Position numbers and translations under genes: made by a program. 64,000 bases of DNA, from NCBI GenBank assembly GCA_900637275.1, contig LR134362.1, positions 1,364,001-1,428,000 on the forward strand, given 5' to 3'. The stretch's first letter is position 1. Each line of letters starts with the position of its first letter. Positions 26,640 through 35,815 of this stretch are shown here, one piece after another. Source of the DNA: [Pasteurella] aerogenes. GTDB taxonomy: Bacteria; Pseudomonadota; Gammaproteobacteria; Enterobacterales; Pasteurellaceae. The notes under the pieces were generated by a model, which was not told where the DNA came from, made no database searches, and saw only the letters and a list, made by a program, of their open reading frames with translations.

Positions 26640-27002
26640 TTATTCCGGAATCGTTTTGATCCAAAAGAAAAAAGAGAAATATTTAATGAATAACACCACT
26701 AAGATAATGCTGCGCCCGATAAGACTTGGGGTGAAATAAAAACCGATCCCCAACATCAAGGTGGAAAAGGATAAAATCCAGATTTTTGATTTTTTGCTTA
26801 ACGCGCGTTGTTGGTGAAAGGATTTTAAATGCTTGTGATACAACGTAGTTTGGATAAACCATTGGTGTAATCGCTCGGAACCTTTGCTGAAACAAACCAA
26901 TGTCAGCAACAAAAAAGGCACTCCGGGAATGCCGGGCATCACCGTTCCGATCACACCAATGACCAAAAAAATACCGCCTAATAAAAGATAAATCGCTTTC
27001 AT
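26640..27002 (-). CDS. DUF454 (YbaN-like) inner membrane protein
   Basis: From the ATG at 27002 (MKAIYLLLGGIFLVIG), with the ribosome site GGGAATAGG, it has 120 residues. The start is typical of DUF454: a glycine-rich first helix, then TVMPGIPGVPFLLLTLVCFSKGS and RLHQWF. Two hydrophobic segments near the C-terminus follow a basic loop (QQRALSKKSK). The function of the family is unknown. It is divergent from prlC and 61 bases upstream of the lipoprotein gene, probably in the same transcript. Confidence 0.85.
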   Translation of the reverse strand: MKAIYLLLGGIFLVIGVIGTVMPGIPGVPFLLLTLVCFSKGSERLHQWFIQTTLYHKHLKSFHQQRALSKKSKIWILSFSTLMLGIGFYFTPSLIGRSIILVVLFIKYFSFFFWIKTIPE

Positions 27003-27127
27003 CCTATTCCCCAAAATACGATCTCTTTGCCGATTATGCGGATTTTTTTGCCTTTTGCAACTTGATTTTTACCTTACTGTCCCCATGTTATTGACATTAA
27101 ATTCATTGAAAATCATAAGGAATTTTT

Positions 27128-29167
27128 ATGACTAATCCATTACTTGCGGCCCATGAGCTGCCTCGTTTTTCTGAAATTCAGCCAGAACATATCCAACCGG
27201 CAATCGAACAATTACTTCAACAAAGTCGCGAAACTGTCGAACAATTGGTTAAACAACCGCAACTTAGCTGGGACAATTTTATTGTGCCGCTTAATGAGAT
27301 CGGCGATCGTTTACACCGTGCTTGGTCTCCGGTCAGCCATTTGAACTCCGTCAAAAATTCTCCACAACTGCGTGAAGCCTATCAGGCTTGCTTACCCCTA
27401 CTTTCCGAATACAGCACTTGGATCGGACAACATGAAGGGTTGTACAACGCTTATGCACAATTAAAAGATAGCGCAGAATTTGCAAATTACAGCGTGGCAC
27501 AAAAAACCGCGATTGATCATGCGCTGCGCGATTTTAAATTATCCGGCATTTCTTTGCCACTTGAAAAACAGCAGCGTTATGGTGAAATTGTCTCTCGCTT
27601 ATCTGAACTCAGTTCGCAATTTAGCAATAATGTGCTGGATGCTACCATGGGTTGGGACAAAGTCATTGAAGATGAAAACCAATTGCAAGGCTTGCCGGAA
27701 AGTGCATTACAAGCGGCAAAACAGTCCGCCGAAAGCAAAGGATTAAGCGGCTATCGTTTTACGCTGGAATTCCCAAGTTATTTGCCGGTGATGACCTATT
27801 GTGAAAACCGTGAATTGCGCGAAGAAATGTACCGCGCGTTTGCAACCCGCGCCTCCGACCAAGGTCCCAACGCCGGAAAATGGGATAATTCGGCGATTAT
27901 GGAAGAAATTTTGCAATTGCGCGTTGAGTTGGCAAAATTGTTAGATTTCGATACCTATACCGAACTTTCACTTGCCACTAAAATGGCAGAAAATCCACAA
28001 CAAGTATTAGATTTTCTTGAAAATTTAGCGCTACGCTCCAAAGCACAAGGTGAACAGGAATTAGCCGAATTACGTGAATTTTGCAAAACGCAGTTTAATT
28101 TGACCGCACTTGAACCTTGGGACATTACGTTTTATAGCGAAAAACAAAAACAGCATTTATATGCCATTAATGATGAAGAACTTCGCCCTTATTTCCCAGA
28201 AGATCGCGTTCTTTCCGGCTTATTTGAGCTAATTAAACGCTTATTTAATATTCGCGTCAGTGAACGTTTTGATGTGGATACGTGGCACAAAGACGTGCGT
28301 TTCTTTGATTTAATTGATCAAAATGACCAAGTGCGCGGTAGTTTCTATTTGGATTTATACGCCCGAGAACATAAACGCGGTGGTGCCTGGATGGATGATT
28401 GTATCGGGCGCCAACGCCATACCGACGGAAGTGTGCAAAAACCGGTGGCGTATTTGACCTGTAACTTTAATGCACCGGTCGGCGATAAACCGGCGCTCTT
28501 TACGCATGATGAAGTCACCACTTTATTCCATGAATTCGGACATGGCATTCATCATATGTTGACACAAATTGACGTCGGCGATGTTGCCGGGATTAACGGT
28601 GTGCCTTGGGATGCGGTGGAATTGCCAAGTCAATTTTTGGAAAATTGGTGCTGGGAAGAGGAGGCATTAGCCTTTATTTCCGGTCATTATCAAACCGGCG
28701 AACCGCTGCCAAAAGCTAAATTGACACAATTATTAAAAGCCAAAAATTTCCAAGCGGCGATGTTTGTGTTGCGCCAACTAGAATTCGGGTTGTTTGACTT
28801 CCGCTTGCATCACCATTACCAAAGCGGAAAAGCCAATCAAATTTTGGATACACTCAACGCGGTGAAATCACAAGTGGCAGTTATCAAAGGCGCCGATTGG
28901 GCAAGAACACCACATAGCTTTAGCCATATTTTCGCCGGCGGCTATGCCGCAGGATACTACAGCTATTTGTGGGCAGAAGTGTTGTCTGCGGATGCTTATT
29001 CTCGTTTTGAAGAAGAAGGCATTTTTAATCCAGCTACCGGACAATCTTTCCTGAACGAGATTTTATCCCGCGGCGGTTCAGAAGAACCAATGGTCTTATT
29101 TGAACGCTTCCGCGGACGCAAACCAACCTTAGATGCCTTATTGCGACACAAAGGCATCACGCAATAA
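27128..29167 (+). CDS. prlC: Oligopeptidase A (M3 family zinc metallopeptidase)
   Basis: PrlC is a cytosolic metallopeptidase that degrades short peptides, including cleaved signal peptides. The 679-residue length fits the family. The zinc motif is His468-Glu469-Phe-Gly-His472 in TTLFHEFGHGIHHML, and the third ligand should be the Glu in LENWCWEEEAL. The C-terminal FAGGYAAGYYSYLWAEVLSADAY is a signature of M3 peptidases. AAGGAA lies upstream of the ATG. It ends at a terminator built from two uptake signals. Confidence 0.97.
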   Translation: MTNPLLAAHELPRFSEIQPEHIQPAIEQLLQQSRETVEQLVKQPQLSWDNFIVPLNEIGDRLHRAWSPVSHLNSVKNSPQLREAYQACLPLLSEYSTWIGQHEGLYNAYAQLKDSAEFANYSVAQKTAIDHALRDFKLSGISLPLEKQQRYGEIVSRLSELSSQFSNNVLDATMGWDKVIEDENQLQGLPESALQAAKQSAESKGLSGYRFTLEFPSYLPVMTYCENRELREEMYRAFATRASDQGPNAGKWDNSAIMEEILQLRVELAKLLDFDTYTELSLATKMAENPQQVLDFLENLALRSKAQGEQELAELREFCKTQFNLTALEPWDITFYSEKQKQHLYAINDEELRPYFPEDRVLSGLFELIKRLFNIRVSERFDVDTWHKDVRFFDLIDQNDQVRGSFYLDLYAREHKRGGAWMDDCIGRQRHTDGSVQKPVAYLTCNFNAPVGDKPALFTHDEVTTLFHEFGHGIHHMLTQIDVGDVAGINGVPWDAVELPSQFLENWCWEEEALAFISGHYQTGEPLPKAKLTQLLKAKNFQAAMFVLRQLEFGLFDFRLHHHYQSGKANQILDTLNAVKSQVAVIKGADWARTPHSFSHIFAGGYAAGYYSYLWAEVLSADAYSRFEEEGIFNPATGQSFLNEILSRGGSEEPMVLFERFRGRKPTLDALLRHKGITQ

Positions 29168-29184
29168 AAACCCCGCAAAAACAA

Positions 29185-29229
29185 ACCGCACTTTTGGGAG
29201 CAAATCGCCTAAAAGTGCGGTCTTTTTTT
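29185..29229 (+). terminator. Terminator of prlC made of two inverted uptake signals
   Basis: ACCGCACTTTT (29185-29195) pairs with AAAAGTGCGGT (29211-29221), an 11-base-pair stem with a 15-base loop, followed by C and seven T. It lies 18 bases past the prlC stop. Confidence 0.88.
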
Positions 29230-29250
29230 ATGTGGTTTTATGTTGTCAGT

Positions 29251-30516
29251 TTAACGCAACCAACCGAATTGATCGGCGATAAATAATAACGTAAAGCCGG
29301 TTAAATAAATTAATCCGATAATGGATAACCAAAGTAGCCCGCCTTTAACCCGATGTTCGCCCTTTAACACCAAAGATAAATTTAACCAAGCAAATATAGG
29401 TGTAGAAACAAAGGAGGCAATCATGGCAAACTTAAGCATTGGTCCGACAGCATTATTAAAGTAAAACACCACAGCAAGACCGGAAATGGCAGCCAGTAAA
29501 ATTGCAATATTTAACGTACGCGGGCTGCTTTCTTGTGTTTTTAATAATAAACGTAGGCTTTCAACGTTAGTGCGGGAATAGCCGTCAATAACGGTTAACG
29601 TGGTACCGAACATACACATAAACGCAATAAACGCAATTAATCCGCGCGCCCAATCCCCGATCGTAGAAGCGTACATATTGATTAACTGGGCAATGTATTT
29701 ACCACCAACCATTTCCACCGGCTCGCCAGAACCAAATTGCACTAAAGCGCCCAATGCCAAGAAAATAACCGCTAAAATTGCAGTGCCGATAAAACCGACA
29801 TTAAAATCAAAAATTCCGTCACGGTATGACACTTTAGTTAAACGACGTTTTGCCACTACCCACATGGAGTTAATCGCAGAAATTTCAATCGGTGCTGGCA
29901 TCCAGCCCATTAACGCCACAATAAAGGCAAGTGCGCTTAATTCCCACGGTGACGGGCTAATATAATCTGGCGCGGCGACCCCTTGAATTCCATTACGCAT
30001 TAATGCAATGGCTACAGCGGCAACAGTGGTGACCGTTAAGGCTATCATAATCAATTTGGATAATCCGTCTAAAATACGATATTTTCCTAATAATAAAATC
30101 AATGAGCTACCGCCGATAACAATCAAACTTAAGGTTGGAACCGGTACCGGAAATGGCAGCACAAATGTTAAAATCGCTGCACATAACAAACCAACCGCCG
30201 CGGTATTGATGATGGTAGCAAATACATTTAATAAGAAGAAAATCCAAAGATAAACTCGCCCTTTTTGTAAATAGCCTTCGAGCAACGTATTGCCACTATC
30301 CAGCGTATATTGCACACCGAAGCGAAAAAAAGGATATTTAAATAAATTGGCAAGGATGATGATAATCGCCAGTTGCCAACCATAAATCGCGCCAGCTTGG
30401 GTGGATGCGATGATATGCGAACCACCAACCGCCGCCGACGCCATCAAAATACCAGGACCTAATGCTCCCAATTTAGATGACCAAGTTGAGGTTTCTTGTT
30501 TATTCGTTTCACTCAT
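29251..30516 (-). CDS. Nramp-family transporter lacking the canonical DPGN motif
   Basis: The 421-residue protein has about 11 membrane helices and the beginning LGALGPGILMASAAVGGSHI typical of PF01566-type Nramp relatives. Classical MntH proteins have Asp-Pro-Gly-Asn in helix 1 and a Met-containing motif in helix 6 that bind Mn2+ or Fe2+. Here the helix 1 position reads AVGGSHI and helix 6 reads MGWMPAPIEISAINSMW. It is therefore a divergent member, and its substrate, perhaps not a transition metal at all, cannot be read from sequence. It is a single gene, convergent with prlC. Confidence 0.8.
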   Translation of the reverse strand: MSETNKQETSTWSSKLGALGPGILMASAAVGGSHIIASTQAGAIYGWQLAIIIILANLFKYPFFRFGVQYTLDSGNTLLEGYLQKGRVYLWIFFLLNVFATIINTAAVGLLCAAILTFVLPFPVPVPTLSLIVIGGSSLILLLGKYRILDGLSKLIMIALTVTTVAAVAIALMRNGIQGVAAPDYISPSPWELSALAFIVALMGWMPAPIEISAINSMWVVAKRRLTKVSYRDGIFDFNVGFIGTAILAVIFLALGALVQFGSGEPVEMVGGKYIAQLINMYASTIGDWARGLIAFIAFMCMFGTTLTVIDGYSRTNVESLRLLLKTQESSPRTLNIAILLAAISGLAVVFYFNNAVGPMLKFAMIASFVSTPIFAWLNLSLVLKGEHRVKGGLLWLSIIGLIYLTGFTLLFIADQFGWLR

Positions 30517-30810
30517 ATAAAATTGTCCGTTAGAAAAAATATCATTGTGATCTTGAAAATTTTTCTACGATAACACAGCAATAAATAAACAAAAAGTAAT
30601 ATTTTTTCTCAAAATTTAATGACAATCAGTTGAATAACCCAAAACAAAATATAAAAATAGCATATTAATCTAATTTAACCCACAATAACCTAGAAATATT
30701 ACTGCACTAACTACATATAACAGAATGACATAAAATTTTGTGATTTTATAAAATAAAGGAATACGCAAGCGTAAATTCACAGAAAGAAAATGATTTTGTG
30801 GAAGATAAAA
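30517..30810. other. AT-rich gap between the Nramp-family gene and the tRNA cluster
   Basis: I see no gene here. It must hold the promoter of the Nramp-family gene. A short inverted repeat TACGCAAGCGTA (30762-30773), followed on the minus strand by TTCCTTTATTTT, could be a weak terminator for the tRNA transcript. Confidence 0.5.
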
Positions 30811-30885
30811 TGGCTGGGGTACTAGGATTCGAACCTAGGGATGCCGAGATCAAAACCCGGTGCCTTACCGCTTGGCGATACCCCA
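30811..30885 (-). tRNA. tRNA-Gln (anticodon TTG)
   Basis: This is a 75-base cloverleaf with encoded CCA (TGG at 30811-30813 on the plus strand), T-loop GGTTCGAATCC and anticodon loop TTTTGAT. It begins TGGGGTATCGCC, like E. coli tRNA-Gln. It is identical in sequence to the next copy and is last in the cluster. Confidence 0.96.
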
Positions 30886-30932
30886 ACTGAGAATTTCTTA
30901 GATTGGATATAAGAAGATTGAATTTGATAGTA

Positions 30933-31007
30933 TGGCTGGGGTACTAGGATTCGAACCTAGGGATGCCGAGATCAAAACCCGGTGCCTTACCGCTTGGCGA
31001 TACCCCA
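30933..31007 (-). tRNA. tRNA-Gln (anticodon TTG), second copy
   Basis: This 75-base gene is identical to the copy at 30811-30885, with CCA encoded. The two copies are separated by 47 bases. Confidence 0.96.
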
Positions 31008-31033
31008 ACAACTATTTTGATTTGCAAACCAAA

Positions 31034-31118
31034 TGGTGCGGGACGAGGGACTTGAACCCACACACCTCGCGGCGCCGGAACCTAAATCCGGTGCGTCTAC
31101 CAATTTCGCCAGTCCCGC
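31034..31118 (-). tRNA. tRNA-Leu (anticodon TAG)
   Basis: This 85-base gene has a long variable arm, anticodon TAG in GGATTTAGGTTCC, and encoded CCA. It closely resembles E. coli leuW. It lies 26 bases upstream of a tRNA-Gln gene in the direction of transcription. Confidence 0.96.
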
Positions 31119-31123
31119 AAATA

Positions 31124-31200
31124 TGGTGGCTATGACGGGATTCGAACCTGTGACCCCAACATTATGAGTGTTGTGCTCTAACCAACTGAGCTACATAGCC
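31124..31200 (-). tRNA. tRNA-Met, elongator (anticodon CAT)
   Basis: This 77-base gene starts GGCTATGTAGCTCAG with anticodon loop CTCATAA and encoded CCA. It matches elongator tRNA-Met (E. coli metT) and not the initiator, because the acceptor begins with a paired G and the anticodon stem lacks the three G-C pairs. It is first in the cluster. Its wobble cytidine is the known substrate of TmcA, encoded at 60271-62187. Confidence 0.95.
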
Positions 31201-31239
31201 ATAAATATCTGCATTTACCATATCGGCTTTGCGGGGCTA

Positions 31240-31268
31240 ATTATGCTGATATCTGCTCGCCTCGTCAA
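31240..31268 (-). promoter_or_regulatory. tRNA operon promoter
   Basis: On the minus strand TTGACG (31263-31268) and CATAAT (31240-31245) are 17 bases apart and followed by a GC-rich discriminator (TAGCCCCGC), typical of stringently controlled stable RNA promoters. It lies about 40 bases upstream of tRNA-Met. Confidence 0.8.
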
Positions 31269-31347
31269 CTCTTTTTTGCAGAAATTTTAAATTTATCAAT
31301 TGTTCGCATAGAGATTATACAAATTGACAAAAAAGTGACCGCACTTT

Positions 31348-32571
31348 TTATTCATTCAGCAAACGTTGCAACAAACTTCCGTCCAATAAAGCACGTTTAA
31401 TCAGCGCAAATGCCCCAATAACATCGGTATTTTCCAATTCCGACGCCACCAAGGGCGTATTTTTCACAAACGCCGGCAGCGCATGCTTTTCCAAAGTTTT
31501 ACGAATGGCGGTAAATAAAATATCTTTGGCTTGCGTAATCTCGCCGGAAATAACAATTTTTTCTGGATTGAACATATTCACGCTCATCGCCAGCACCCGA
31601 CCAATTTGCACGCCCACATATTCGATTAATTCGATTGCCGCTTCATCATGTTTATGACTTGCCTTGCAAATATCTTCAATATCGTGCGTCTCTAAAGAAA
31701 GCCATTTACTCCGATAGCCTTCTTGCAATAAATTCAACATCTTATTTTCAATTGCCGAATTACTGACCACTGTTTCCAAACACCCAATATTGCCGCACAA
31801 ACAACGCTTGCCTAACGGATCTACTTGAATATGCCCAATTTCACCCACGTTATTTTTATAACCGAGAAAAACTTCGTGATTAATCACAATTCCCGCGCCC
31901 ACACCGCGATGAATACGCAACACCAAAGAATCGTAGCAATCTTTCGTTACTCCAAAATAATGCTCCGCCAACGCAAGACTGCGCACATCATGTCCAATAA
32001 ATACGGGCAGTTGCAAGGCTTCATTCAATACGGAAGCTAAATCCCAAGGTTGTTCCAAGGTAAGATGTGGCAAATATTCAATATTATTGGTTTTTGCATC
32101 CACAAACCCTGGCACTGTGATCCCAATGGCAATAAATTCCGATGTACGATGCTGGTTTTGTTCCATAAACTGACGCAAATGTTGGCATAAAAATTGTTCA
32201 ATCTCCTCCAATTGCTGACTTTCCGGCAAATCTAATTGCATTTTTTTCAACAATTTAGTGGAAAGATCCATAACCGCCAAGGTCACCTTCTCACGTCCTA
32301 AATGCACCAAAATCGTACGAAACGCTTTACGCTCTGCTACAATCGAGGTCGCTCGACGCCCGCCGGTGGATTCTTGCTGCTCCACTTCTTTAATCAAGCC
32401 TCGTGCCAAAAGATGCCGCGTAATTTTGGTAATACTCGCCGGCGCCAACTGGCAGGCTTCTGAAATTTGAATGCGGGAAATCGGTCCAGCTTGATCGATT
32501 AATTTATACACTACCGCACTATTCATCTGTTTAACCAAATCAACATTGGCAATTTGATGACTGTCTCTCAT
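31348..32571 (-). CDS. nagC: NagC-type ROK-family repressor of amino sugar genes
   Basis: The ATG at 32571 (MRDSHQIANVDLVKQMNS) has AAGGAAG upstream; an in-frame TTG five codons earlier is less likely. The 407-residue protein starts with a winged helix-turn-helix (PISRIQISEACQLAPASITKITRHLLARGLIKEV), then a ROK sugar-kinase-like domain with GHDVRSLALAEHYFG, NVGEIGHIQVDPLGKRCLCGNIGCLE (zinc cysteines) and VNMFNPEKIVISGEI. It matches E. coli NagC more closely than Mlc over its whole length. It should bind GlcNAc-6-phosphate and control nagBA, 15 kb away, where a candidate operator lies. Confidence 0.92.
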   Translation of the reverse strand: MRDSHQIANVDLVKQMNSAVVYKLIDQAGPISRIQISEACQLAPASITKITRHLLARGLIKEVEQQESTGGRRATSIVAERKAFRTILVHLGREKVTLAVMDLSTKLLKKMQLDLPESQQLEEIEQFLCQHLRQFMEQNQHRTSEFIAIGITVPGFVDAKTNNIEYLPHLTLEQPWDLASVLNEALQLPVFIGHDVRSLALAEHYFGVTKDCYDSLVLRIHRGVGAGIVINHEVFLGYKNNVGEIGHIQVDPLGKRCLCGNIGCLETVVSNSAIENKMLNLLQEGYRSKWLSLETHDIEDICKASHKHDEAAIELIEYVGVQIGRVLAMSVNMFNPEKIVISGEITQAKDILFTAIRKTLEKHALPAFVKNTPLVASELENTDVIGAFALIKRALLDGSLLQRLLNE

Positions 32572-32728
32572 CCTTCTTCCTTCCAAGCAAATTATCGCCT
32601 GTTTAATCTTAAATAATTTGAATATTTTAAAATGAATTACGCGGAAATCCTAGTTGCAAAATACATCTTATTCGATTAATTTCTCGCCATCAAAAACCTT
32701 ATAAAAAAATGACCGCACTTTTTTTAAT

Positions 32729-32750
32729 TTTTGTGCGACAGATCGCAAAA
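32729..32750 (+). promoter_or_regulatory. CRP-S-like (competence) site upstream of the DNA ligase gene
   Basis: The 22-base site has the left half TTTTGTGC (32729-32736), core GACAGA and right half TCGCAAAA (32743-32750). The right half is a perfect match to the CRP-S consensus half TCGCA, in which C replaces the T/A of ordinary CRP sites. It matches about 16 of the 20 defined positions of the Pasteurellaceae CRP-S consensus. A -10-like TTATCT at 32792-32797 would put the centre near -63. In H. influenzae, CRP-S sites need Sxy and drive the competence regulon, which as I recall includes this ligase gene. Confidence 0.65.
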
Positions 32751-32829
32751 TGAAATGGTTTTTATTGGCAAAGCAACCAGCATTTTTTAGGTTATCTGCA
32801 ATTTTCATTCAGAAAAACAGGAAACCAAA

Positions 32830-33678
32830 ATGGGGAAAAAAATATTACGCGCATGGTTATTACTGATTGCTGCACCATTGATACCAACACCGGCTCTTGC
32901 CACTGCCCCACAATTAATGCTATTGGAAACTTATCAGCGTCAAAATTTACAAGGCTGGGTCATGAGCGAAAAGCTCGACGGTATTCGCGGTTATTGGGAC
33001 GGAACACAATTATTCAGCCGACAAAACCAAATCTTAACACCACCCCATTATTTTATTCGCGATTTTCCGCCCTTTGCCATTGACGGAGAATTATTTTCGC
33101 AACGCAATCAGTTTGAACAAATTTCCTCTGTGGTGCGTTCACAAAAAGACAAGGGCTGGGAAAAACTAAAACTTTACGTGTTTGATGTACCGAATGCTAA
33201 TGGTAATTTATTTGAACGTTTGGCAACCTTGGAGCAATATCTCGCTCAACATCCCACTCCCTATATTCAGATTATTCCGCAAATTCCTATCGAAAATAAG
33301 CAGCAAGTCATGGATTATTTAGCACAAGTGGAAAGCCAAAAAGGTGAAGGATTAGTGTTACGCAATCCGCAAGCCGCTTACGAACCACACCGCAGTTCAC
33401 AAATTCTCAAATTAAAGACCGCACTTGATGAAGAATGTACCGTCATTGCCCATCATCCCGGTCAAGGGCAATTGCAACATATGCTGGGATCACTAACTTG
33501 CCAAAATCAACGGGGAACCTTTAAAATCGGCTCCGGTTTCAATTTACAAGAACGCCAACACCCGCCACCGATCGGCACAGTAATTACCTATAAATATCGT
33601 GGTCTGACACAAAAAGGCTTGCCGCGTTTTGCCACCTATTGGCGCCAACGTACCGATCTGCCGACAAAGTATCCATAA
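32830..33678 (+). CDS. ligA: ATP-dependent DNA ligase with signal peptide
   Basis: The 282-residue protein begins with a Sec signal peptide (KKILRAWLLLIAAPLIPTPALA, probably cut after Ala24), so it is predicted to be periplasmic. The adenylation motif is Lys48 in SEKLDGIRGYWDG, followed by DGELFS, VFDVP, GEGLVLRNP and ILKLKTALDEECTVI. A compact OB domain follows. It lacks the zinc and BRCT parts of the NAD-dependent replicative ligase. The symbol ligA follows H. influenzae usage for this gene, not E. coli. A CRP-S-like site upstream suggests induction with competence, perhaps for repair of incoming DNA. Its exact role is unsettled. Confidence 0.92.
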   Translation: MGKKILRAWLLLIAAPLIPTPALATAPQLMLLETYQRQNLQGWVMSEKLDGIRGYWDGTQLFSRQNQILTPPHYFIRDFPPFAIDGELFSQRNQFEQISSVVRSQKDKGWEKLKLYVFDVPNANGNLFERLATLEQYLAQHPTPYIQIIPQIPIENKQQVMDYLAQVESQKGEGLVLRNPQAAYEPHRSSQILKLKTALDEECTVIAHHPGQGQLQHMLGSLTCQNQRGTFKIGSGFNLQERQHPPPIGTVITYKYRGLTQKGLPRFATYWRQRTDLPTKYP

Positions 33679-33706
33679 AAAAACACGAGCCTATAAAAAG
33701 CCCGTG
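33676..33706 (-). terminator. Intrinsic terminator of adk
   Basis: In minus-strand RNA CACGGGC (33700-33706) pairs with GCUCGUG (33684-33690), including one G-U pair, followed by seven U. On the plus strand the same stem has an A-C mismatch, so it works better for adk than for the ligase gene, whose stop codon it touches. Confidence 0.75.
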
Positions 33707-33739
33707 CTATGATAAGATGCGTACAAAGTGCGGTCAAAA

Positions 33740-34393
<654 letters not shown>

Positions 34394-34458
34394 TCAAATA
34401 GAAATAAACTTTAATAAAATACCTTGCTTGCAGTAGAAACTCAAGCATTGCCAATGAT

Positions 34459-35727
34459 TTATTTTTCGCGCCAAGGCGCTACCCAAAACAAACACAGCAT
34501 TCCGGGAACCGCTAGCCAAAAACAAAACCAGAAATAATCATAATACCCAAAATATTGAATTAATGCGCCGGATTGGGTATTTAAAGTGGCGCGTGGCAAA
34601 GCGGATAAACTGGTGAATAATGCCAATTGGGTAGCGGTATAAAGCGGATTGGTTTCGCGCGCCATAAACGCGACAAATGCCGATGTTCCCAGCCCAATGC
34701 CAATATATTCCGCCACCACAACAAGGGTTAAGGCAAACAAGGCAAAGGTGTCCACTTGTTCAAAGGGGCCTAATTTAGCAAGCCATGCGAAACCAAGAAT
34801 GGTGATAATTTGTACAAAGCCAAACAGCCATAATGCCCGATTAATCCCAATTTTCAACATAATGATCCCGCCTACAATGCCGGCAATAATCATTGGCCAC
34901 AACGAGGCATTTTTCACCACAACACCAATTTGCGTCATGCTAAATCCCATGTCCAAATAGAAAGGTGAAATCAATGCTGTCGCCATGCTATCGCCCAATT
35001 TGTATAGGAAAATAAAGGATAAGATGCCTAAAGCAGAAAGCACACCTTTACGCCCAAAAAATTCTTTGAACGGTTCTACGACATTTTCCTTTAATGTACG
35101 TTCTTGTTTTAATTCAATTTTCGGTTCATGACTCAAAAATAATGTCATGAAAATCCCCGGCAACATAAAAAGTGCGGTCACAATAAAAGTGATTTTCCAA
35201 TCCACATAATCGACCAAAATTAAGGATAAGGATCCCGGTATTAGCCCAGCAACCCGATATGCGTTAACATGAATTGAATTGCCCAAGCCAAGTTCATTAT
35301 CTGGCAAAATTTCGCGCCGATAGGCATCTAGCACAATATCCTGGCTGGCAGAAAAAAAAGATACCAAAGTCGCCATCGCAGCAATCAGCAGCAAACCGAA
35401 TTGGCTATGGGGATTCAGGAAAGCAAAGGAAGCTAAAGAAACGATTAACAATACTTGAGAAATCAACATCCAACCGCGTCGGCGCCCTAAAAATGGCGGT
35501 ACAAAACGATCCAGCAGTGGTGCCCACAGAAATTTCCATGAAAAAGGTAAGGTCACTACGGTAAAATATCCCAGCGTTTCCAAATCGACTTTTTCCGAGC
35601 GCATCCAAAGTGGCAACAATGAAATAATAATATAAAAGGGTAACCCCGAGCTAAAGCCCGTAAAAATACAAATCAGCATATTACGGCTGAAAATTTGACT
35701 GAACAGGCGAGAAAATGTCGTCGTCAT
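34459..35727 (-). CDS. ampG: AmpG-family muropeptide permease
   Basis: The 422-residue major facilitator protein has about 12 membrane helices. AmpG imports GlcNAc-anhydro-MurNAc peptides for wall recycling. Family motifs include LPFSWKFLWAPLLDRFVPPFLGRRRGW and SASQDIVLDAYRREILPDNELGLGNSIHVNAYRVAGLIPG. It lies between galE and adk. An uptake signal (35733-35741) occupies the position just upstream of the ATG, and no good ribosome site is seen there. Confidence 0.93.
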   Translation of the reverse strand: MTTTFSRLFSQIFSRNMLICIFTGFSSGLPFYIIISLLPLWMRSEKVDLETLGYFTVVTLPFSWKFLWAPLLDRFVPPFLGRRRGWMLISQVLLIVSLASFAFLNPHSQFGLLLIAAMATLVSFFSASQDIVLDAYRREILPDNELGLGNSIHVNAYRVAGLIPGSLSLILVDYVDWKITFIVTALFMLPGIFMTLFLSHEPKIELKQERTLKENVVEPFKEFFGRKGVLSALGILSFIFLYKLGDSMATALISPFYLDMGFSMTQIGVVVKNASLWPMIIAGIVGGIIMLKIGINRALWLFGFVQIITILGFAWLAKLGPFEQVDTFALFALTLVVVAEYIGIGLGTSAFVAFMARETNPLYTATQLALFTSLSALPRATLNTQSGALIQYFGYYDYFWFCFWLAVPGMLCLFWVAPWREK

Positions 35728-35772
35728 AATAAAAGTGCGGTTAATTTTTTGATGATTTTTTAGTTAATCGAG

Positions 35773-35795
35773 AAAAGGCGATATGCTCGCCTTTT
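35773..35795 (-). terminator. Probable terminator of galE
   Basis: AAAAGGCGA (35773-35781) pairs with TCGCCTTTT (35787-35795) over a 5-base loop. The U stretch lies inside the stem end and not beyond it, so efficiency is uncertain. It lies 20 bases past the galE stop. Confidence 0.6.
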
Positions 35796-35815
35796 CAAAT
35801 AAATTGATGCGACCA

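Noticed and set aside
30932..31135. A 67-codon plus-strand reading frame (starting MAGVLGFEPRDAEIK)
   Set aside because: It is the antisense of tRNA-Gln and tRNA-Leu. This is a well-known spurious protein type created by tRNA sequence.
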